Source: Mageeibacillus sp. UBA5439
GTDB taxonomy: Bacteria; Bacillota; Clostridia; Saccharofermentanales; DTU023
Length of the DNA: 28,859 nt
Reading direction: 5' to 3'
Assembly (NCBI GenBank): GCA_002427505.1
Contig: DIRJ01000042.1
Coordinates: forward strand, 9,984-38,842
A program made the position numbers and the translations under genes. A model generated the notes under the pieces. That model searched no databases and was not told where the DNA came from. It saw only the letters and a list, made by a program, of their open reading frames with translations. Shown here one piece after another: positions 24,203 to 28,859 of the stretch (the first letter of the stretch is position 1; each line of letters opens with the position of its first letter).

Positions 24203-24254
24203 TTTAACTTTTTTTGTCCTTTATAAATATAGCACTTGGGACTTAGATTTTCAA
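24203..24254 (-). promoter_or_regulatory. ctsR operon promoter with CtsR operator
   Basis: On the minus strand, TTGAAA (24249-24254), 17 bases, and TATATT (24226-24231) form a good sigma-A promoter. Across the expected start site lies GGACAAAAAAAGTTAAA (24203-24219), two heptads separated by three bases that each match the CtsR consensus (A/G)GTCAAA at six of seven positions. This fits negative autoregulation. Confidence 0.85.
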
Positions 24255-24290
24255 GAATAAGGCAAGGGACAGGTAACCTCAGTTACTCGT

Positions 24291-24323
24291 AAAAAAAGGA
24301 CTGTTCCGCTAGGAAACAGTCCT
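24291..24323 (-). terminator. Terminator of the rpoBC transcript
   Basis: On the minus strand a stem of AGGACTGTTTCC with GGAACAGTCCT (one bulged base) and a 4-base loop is followed by seven T. It lies about 27 bases after the rpoC stop and separates rpoC from the ctsR promoter. Confidence 0.94.
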
Positions 24324-24349
24324 CAGTTAACTATTGATTTAGCTATTCT

Positions 24350-27300
24350 TTAATCGTCGGAAGGCAGGATGAAAAGGTCGTCGTCCGCCAGTAGGTCAGC
24401 AGCGCTTTCCGCTGCCTCTGCTTCGGCTTCAGCCTGTGCTTCTTCGGGATCATAATTTTCAATCAGTTCCCTCTCACGCTCGCTGGTCGGAACCGGGACC
24501 TCATCCGCAGTTTTCACGAGGAGCGGAAGGTTCTCTTCCACTACCGGGACCGCACTGATATCGCGATAGCGTTTCACGCCTGTACCGGCCGGAATGAGTC
24601 CGCCAATGATAACATTTTCCTTGAGTCCGTCGAGATAATCGACTTTACCTTTGACTGCTGCATCGGTCAGGACGCGTGTCGTCTCCTGGAAGGAGGCTGC
24701 TGAGAGGAAGGACTCGGTTGCCAATGATGCCTTGGTTATACCAAGTAAAATACGAGTTCCGGTTGCAGGCTCATGACCGGCCCTTTCAGCTGCATGGTTG
24801 ACCTCAACAAATTTCGCGAAGTCAACGGTGCTGCCTGTGAGCAGATTGGTATCGCCCGGATCGTCGATCCTAAGCTTACGCAACATCTGGCGGACAATAA
24901 TTTCAACGTGCTTGTCGTTAATGTCAACGCCGTTGTTTTTGTATACTTTCAAAACTTCTCTGATTATATATTTCTGTACACCCCTGGCACCCTGTATCTT
25001 CATGATGTCATGCGGATTAACAGAGCCGTCTGTGATCAGTTCTCCTGCTTCAATGTGATCACCGTTATCAACTAAGAGCGGAATTGAAACAGAGATCAGA
25101 TTTTTCTTGACAGTGCCGTCTGCGCCGATGATTCTTACTTCGCGGCGGCGCTTATCAGCTTCGTCGACCTCAATAACACCGGAAATCTCAGCAACAACTG
25201 CCTGGCCTTTAGGCTTTCTGGCCTCAAAGAGTTCTTCGATACGGGGCAGACCCTGTGTGATGTCACCCGCTGATGCGATACCACCCAAGTGGAAGGTTCT
25301 CATCGTCAGCTGCGTACCGGGTTCGCCGATTGACTGAGCAGCCATAATTCCGACAGCCTCGCCAACAACAGCCGGATTACCGGTTGCCAGGTTTTTGCCA
25401 TAGCACTTGGCGCAGACACCTCTGGGTGAGTCACAGGACAAAACACTGCGCATCGGAACTTCTGTAATTCCGGCAGCCTCAATCTCTTTAGCCTGATCCA
25501 TGGTGACCATCTCGTCCTTGTGGACGATAACTTTTCCGCTTTCCGGGTGCACAATATCCATGGGTACATAGCGTCCTTCGATTCTGTCGGCGAGAGAAGC
25601 TAAGACACGCTGGTTCTGCTTACCATAGGCTATAGTCTGGGCCATGACATATTCCTCGGTACCACAGTCTTCTTCACGGATGGTGACATCTTGAGAAATA
25701 TCTACCAAACGGCGTGTGAGGTAACCTGAGTCAGCAGTTTTCAAAGCTGTATCTGACAACGATTTTCTGGCTCCGTGCGAGGAGATAAAGAACTCCAGAA
25801 CGTTCATGCCTTCACGCAGGTTGGACTTGATCGGGATCTCTATGGTCCGTCCCGAGGTGTCGGTCATGTTGCCGCGCATACCTGCCAGCTGTTTGATCTG
25901 GTCGATACTGCCTCTGGCCCCCGACTGAGACATCATGTAGATCGGATTGTAAGGATCAAGGTTCTTCTTCAGAGCTTCCGTAATATCATTGGTCGCTCTG
26001 CGCCAGGTATCGACCACAGCACGGTAACGGCCATCATCATTTAAAAGACCACGCTGGTGCTGGGTGTTGATCTTGTCAACCCGGATTTCCGCTTCTCTGA
26101 TCAGCTCTTCTTTGACATCCGGCACCACCATGTCAAAGACTCCGATGGAGATTCCGCCTATAGTCGCGTAGTGGTAGCCCAGTGCTTTGACATCATCCAG
26201 AACTTCAGCAGTTTTTGCCGTACCGCAAACATTGATACAGCGTTCGATAATGGAGCCGATCTCTCTTTTGCCAACAACAAAATCGCACTCCAGAACAATT
26301 TGACTTTTGATATCATCACCACGGTGGACATAGCCCAGATTCTGCGGTATGACGCTGTTAAACAAGAAGCGTCCGAGGGTAGATTCAACTATCCCCCTAT
26401 AGGTCTTGCCATCTCTTTCAACGCTGCGTCTGACACGTATTTTCTGCTGCAGTATGATCTGCTTATTTTCGTAGGCCATGACAGCTTCATCCACGTTGGA
26501 AAAGACTCTCAGAGGAGCATCTTCTGCCTCATCAGGATTCTTGCGCTCCACGGTCAGGTAGTAGCAGCCAAGAACTATATCCTGAGTCGGCACTGTCACT
26601 GGTTTGCCGTCCTGAGGCTTGAGGAGGTTATTCGTTGACAGCATCAGGAAGCGGGCTTCTGACTGCGCCTCGGTTGACAAGGGTACGTGAACCGCCATCT
26701 GGTCGCCGTCAAAGTCAGCATTGAAGGCTGTACAGACCAGCGGATGTAATTTAATGGCGCGGCCCTCGACCAGAACCGGCTCAAAAGCCTGGATGCCCAG
26801 TCTGTGCAAGGTCGGCGCCCGGTTCAGCAGAACCGGATGGTCCTGGATTACCTCGTCCAGGGTATCCCAGACGATGTCACCGCCGCGTTCGACCAGCCGG
26901 CGGGCGGATTTAATATTTTGTGCATAATCGTGCTTAACCAATTCGCGCATGACAAAAGGCTTAAACAGTTCCAGAGCCATTTCTTTCGGCAAACCGCACT
27001 GATGCAGCTTGAGCTCCGGCCCGACAACGATAACGGAACGTCCTGAGTAGTCAACACGTTTACCCAGCAAGTTCTGGCGCAAACGCCCCTGTTTGCCTTT
27101 CAGCAGGTCGGACAAGGACTTCAGCGGACGGTTCCCCGCTCCGGTTACAGCGCGGCCGCGACGGCCGTTGTCGATCAGAGCATCGACAGCTTCCTGCAGC
27201 ATGCGTTTTTCATTGCGGACAATAATGTTCGGAGCGCCCAGCTGCAGGAGTTTGTTCAAACGGTTGTTGCGGTTAATCACACGGCGGTAGAGATCGTTCA

Positions 27301-28063
27301 GGTCTGATGTCGCGAAACGGCCGCCATCCAGCTGCACCATGGGGCGCAGTTCAGGAGGCAGAACCGGCAGGACTTCCAGAATCATGTCCTGGGGACGATT
27401 ATCCGACTGCTGGAAGGACTCTACAACTTCCAGGCGCTTGATGATGCGCTGTTCTTTCTGACCGCGGGCGTTTATCAGTTCCTCATGCAACTGTTCCGCC
27501 AATTTATCAACATCAATTTCTGCCAGCAAATCACGGATGGCTTCGGCACCCATTTTTGCAACAAAAGAGTTGCGTCCGTACTCGGACAGGGCCGTGCGAT
27601 AGTCACGCTCATTGATGATCTGCATTTTTGTGAAGTTTGTTTCTTTCGGGTCAATCACGATATATGCTGCAAAATAGAGAATTTTCTCCAGGTTGCGCGG
27701 CGACATATCCAGCAACAGACCCATGCGGCTGGGGATACCCCGGAAATACCAGATATGAGAGACCGGGGCAGCCAGACGAATGTGTCCCATGCGCTCACGT
27801 CTCACCTTGGACCGGGTTACTTCTACACCACACTTGTCGCAGACAATACCACGATATCTGATCTTTTTATACTTACCACAATAACATTCCCAGTCCTTGG
27901 TCGGACCGAAAATCTTTTCACAAAAGAGACCGTCGGCCTCCGGTTTAAGCGTTCTATAGTTAATGGTTTCCGGCTTTTTAACTTCACCGTGTGACCACTC
28001 TAAAATCTTTTCAGGAGACGCCAGGCCGATCCCGATTGCTTCAATATGATTCAAATCTGCCAT
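24350..28063 (-). CDS. rpoC: DNA-directed RNA polymerase subunit beta'
   Basis: A 1237-residue beta' subunit. The N-terminal zinc site is C60, C62, C75 and C78. The catalytic magnesium loop NADFDGDQM is at 448-456 with D450, D452 and D454. The second zinc site is visible in EEDCGTEE and SCDSPRGVCAKCYG, and the trigger-loop region follows with the usual MAAQSIGEPGTQLTMRTFHLGG. The length is normal for Clostridia, without the large insertions of Gram-negative proteins. ATG 28063 has AGGGGAG 7 bases upstream, 16 bases after the rpoB stop. The last 30 residues or so are an Ala/Glu/Asp-rich acidic tail. Confidence 0.98.
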   Translation of the reverse strand: MADLNHIEAIGIGLASPEKILEWSHGEVKKPETINYRTLKPEADGLFCEKIFGPTKDWECYCGKYKKIRYRGIVCDKCGVEVTRSKVRRERMGHIRLAAPVSHIWYFRGIPSRMGLLLDMSPRNLEKILYFAAYIVIDPKETNFTKMQIINERDYRTALSEYGRNSFVAKMGAEAIRDLLAEIDVDKLAEQLHEELINARGQKEQRIIKRLEVVESFQQSDNRPQDMILEVLPVLPPELRPMVQLDGGRFATSDLNDLYRRVINRNNRLNKLLQLGAPNIIVRNEKRMLQEAVDALIDNGRRGRAVTGAGNRPLKSLSDLLKGKQGRLRQNLLGKRVDYSGRSVIVVGPELKLHQCGLPKEMALELFKPFVMRELVKHDYAQNIKSARRLVERGGDIVWDTLDEVIQDHPVLLNRAPTLHRLGIQAFEPVLVEGRAIKLHPLVCTAFNADFDGDQMAVHVPLSTEAQSEARFLMLSTNNLLKPQDGKPVTVPTQDIVLGCYYLTVERKNPDEAEDAPLRVFSNVDEAVMAYENKQIILQQKIRVRRSVERDGKTYRGIVESTLGRFLFNSVIPQNLGYVHRGDDIKSQIVLECDFVVGKREIGSIIERCINVCGTAKTAEVLDDVKALGYHYATIGGISIGVFDMVVPDVKEELIREAEIRVDKINTQHQRGLLNDDGRYRAVVDTWRRATNDITEALKKNLDPYNPIYMMSQSGARGSIDQIKQLAGMRGNMTDTSGRTIEIPIKSNLREGMNVLEFFISSHGARKSLSDTALKTADSGYLTRRLVDISQDVTIREEDCGTEEYVMAQTIAYGKQNQRVLASLADRIEGRYVPMDIVHPESGKVIVHKDEMVTMDQAKEIEAAGITEVPMRSVLSCDSPRGVCAKCYGKNLATGNPAVVGEAVGIMAAQSIGEPGTQLTMRTFHLGGIASAGDITQGLPRIEELFEARKPKGQAVVAEISGVIEVDEADKRRREVRIIGADGTVKKNLISVSIPLLVDNGDHIEAGELITDGSVNPHDIMKIQGARGVQKYIIREVLKVYKNNGVDINDKHVEIIVRQMLRKLRIDDPGDTNLLTGSTVDFAKFVEVNHAAERAGHEPATGTRILLGITKASLATESFLSAASFQETTRVLTDAAVKGKVDYLDGLKENVIIGGLIPAGTGVKRYRDISAVPVVEENLPLLVKTADEVPVPTSERERELIENYDPEEAQAEAEAEAAESAADLLADDDLFILPSDD

Positions 28064-28079
28064 TATTTACTCCCCTATC

Positions 28080-28859
28080 TTATTCGTCAAAATCATCTGC
28101 GCCGAACAGATCCTCTGCATCGAGCAGATCGTCTGCATCCGGATCGTACTCGGGATCCTCAGTGTCCGGTTCTTCGATCTCACCTTCGTCGGTAAGACTT
28201 CCGGCTGAGAAGCCGGCATCACGCAGTTTCTGGTCACTTTCCTTGTAGCGGCCTCTCTCTTCAAATTCGGACAAACCATCGATTTCCACGAGGGTTTCAT
28301 CGTCATCTTCCTCAGAAGCGTCCGGCAGATAAACTTCCTCATGTTCTTCGCTGAGAACGCGGGCATCAAGAGCCAGCGACTGCAGTTCCTTAACCAGAAC
28401 CTTGAAGGCTTCAGGAACACCGGGCTCAGGTACGTTTTCGCCCTTGACGATAGCTTCATAAGTCTTGGTACGACCCTGAACATCATCGGATTTGACAGTA
28501 AGAATTTCCTGCAGGGTATAGGCAGCACCGTATGCTTCGAGTGCCCATACTTCCATCTCACCAAAGCGCTGGCCGCCAAACTGAGCTTTACCGCCCAGCG
28601 GCTGCTGTGTTACCAGAGAGTAAGGTCCGATGGAACGAGCATGAATTTTGTCGTCAACCAGGTGGAGCAGTTTCAGATAGTACATGATGCCTACCGTTAC
28701 CTGATTTTCAAAGGGTTCGCCTGTTCGGCCGTCATAGAGGGTAGTCTTGCCGTTTTCAGCAATATGCATTGCCTTGAAAGCTTCAACCACATCAGCTTCG
28801 CCGGCTCCGTCAAATACCGGAGTAGCTACTTTAACACCCTTCTTAAGTGCGGCCAGGCC
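28080..28859 (-). CDS. rpoB: DNA-directed RNA polymerase subunit beta (C-terminal part, cut by window edge)
   Basis: The last 259 codons of the beta subunit; the rest lies beyond the window end. The conserved end of beta is clear: KVATPVFDGA, then LYDGRTGEPF, HARSIGPYSLVTQQPLGGKAQ, and FGEMEVWALEAYGA, the clamp-forming segment that contacts beta'. After the last conserved residues (LDARVL) the protein continues for 90 residues that are strongly acidic (39 Asp/Glu by count), longer than the short tails I would expect. It is cotranscribed with rpoC. Confidence 0.97.
   Translation of the reverse strand, partial: GLAALKKGVKVATPVFDGAGEADVVEAFKAMHIAENGKTTLYDGRTGEPFENQVTVGIMYYLKLLHLVDDKIHARSIGPYSLVTQQPLGGKAQFGGQRFGEMEVWALEAYGAAYTLQEILTVKSDDVQGRTKTYEAIVKGENVPEPGVPEAFKVLVKELQSLALDARVLSEEHEEVYLPDASEEDDDETLVEIDGLSEFEERGRYKESDQKLRDAGFSAGSLTDEGEIEEPDTEDPEYDPDADDLLDAEDLFGADDFDE

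Overview
The window comes from an amino-acid-fermenting anaerobe of the Clostridia (Bacillota). Three things support this: a complete lysine-to-crotonyl-CoA fermentation operon, the Gram-positive ctsR-mcsA-mcsB-clpC protein-arginine-kinase operon, and strong AGGAGG-type ribosome binding sites with GTG starts mixed among ATG starts. The base composition is moderate (roughly half G+C by eye). I do not try to name a genus.

Left part (1-13460): an M29 aminopeptidase on the minus strand is divergent from a long plus-strand operon, kal-kce-kdd-kamA-kamB-kamC-kamD-kamE-atoD-atoA-hbd-crt. The enzymes take lysine to beta-lysine (KamA), then 3,5-diaminohexanoate (KamDE, kept active by KamBC), then 3-keto-5-aminohexanoate (Kdd), then 3-aminobutyryl-CoA plus acetoacetate (Kce), then crotonyl-CoA plus ammonia (Kal). 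AtoDA moves CoA between acetoacetate and butyryl-CoA/acetyl-CoA, and Hbd and Crt link acetoacetyl-CoA to crotonyl-CoA. Butyryl-CoA dehydrogenase, EtfAB, thiolase and a lysine transporter are not in the window.

The most interesting feature is the leader of this operon. It holds a well-formed lysine riboswitch aptamer (about 1388-1545) whose 3' closing strand is also the 5' arm of an intrinsic terminator (1538-1576), directly before the kal ribosome binding site. This arrangement predicts a lysine-activated (ON) switch, the opposite of the usual biosynthetic lysine riboswitch, and it fits a catabolic operon.

Middle part (13490-19398): small units in alternating orientation. They are an Hsp20 chaperone, an EFR1-type flavodoxin/ferredoxin protein, Maf nucleotide pyrophosphatase, a GPH/SLC45-like MFS transporter next to a glycerophosphodiester phosphodiesterase, a small DsrE-like protein with a CxxC, and a CmpB-family membrane protein. 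Strong, partly bidirectional hairpin terminators separate several of them.

Right part (19424-28859): all on the minus strand. The rpoB 3' end and rpoC close with a terminator. They are followed by the ctsR promoter, with a CtsR-like operator on its start site, and the ctsR-mcsA-mcsB-clpC operon with its own terminator. RpoB and RpoC both end in acidic tails.

Small-scale structure not explained by the genes includes a nearly perfect 33-bp palindrome with a duplicated left arm before kamD, other GGTGCC/GGCACC-containing repeats at gene ends, and a perfect 26-bp palindrome inside maf. I saw no tRNA, rRNA, CRISPR array, insertion sequence or phage gene.
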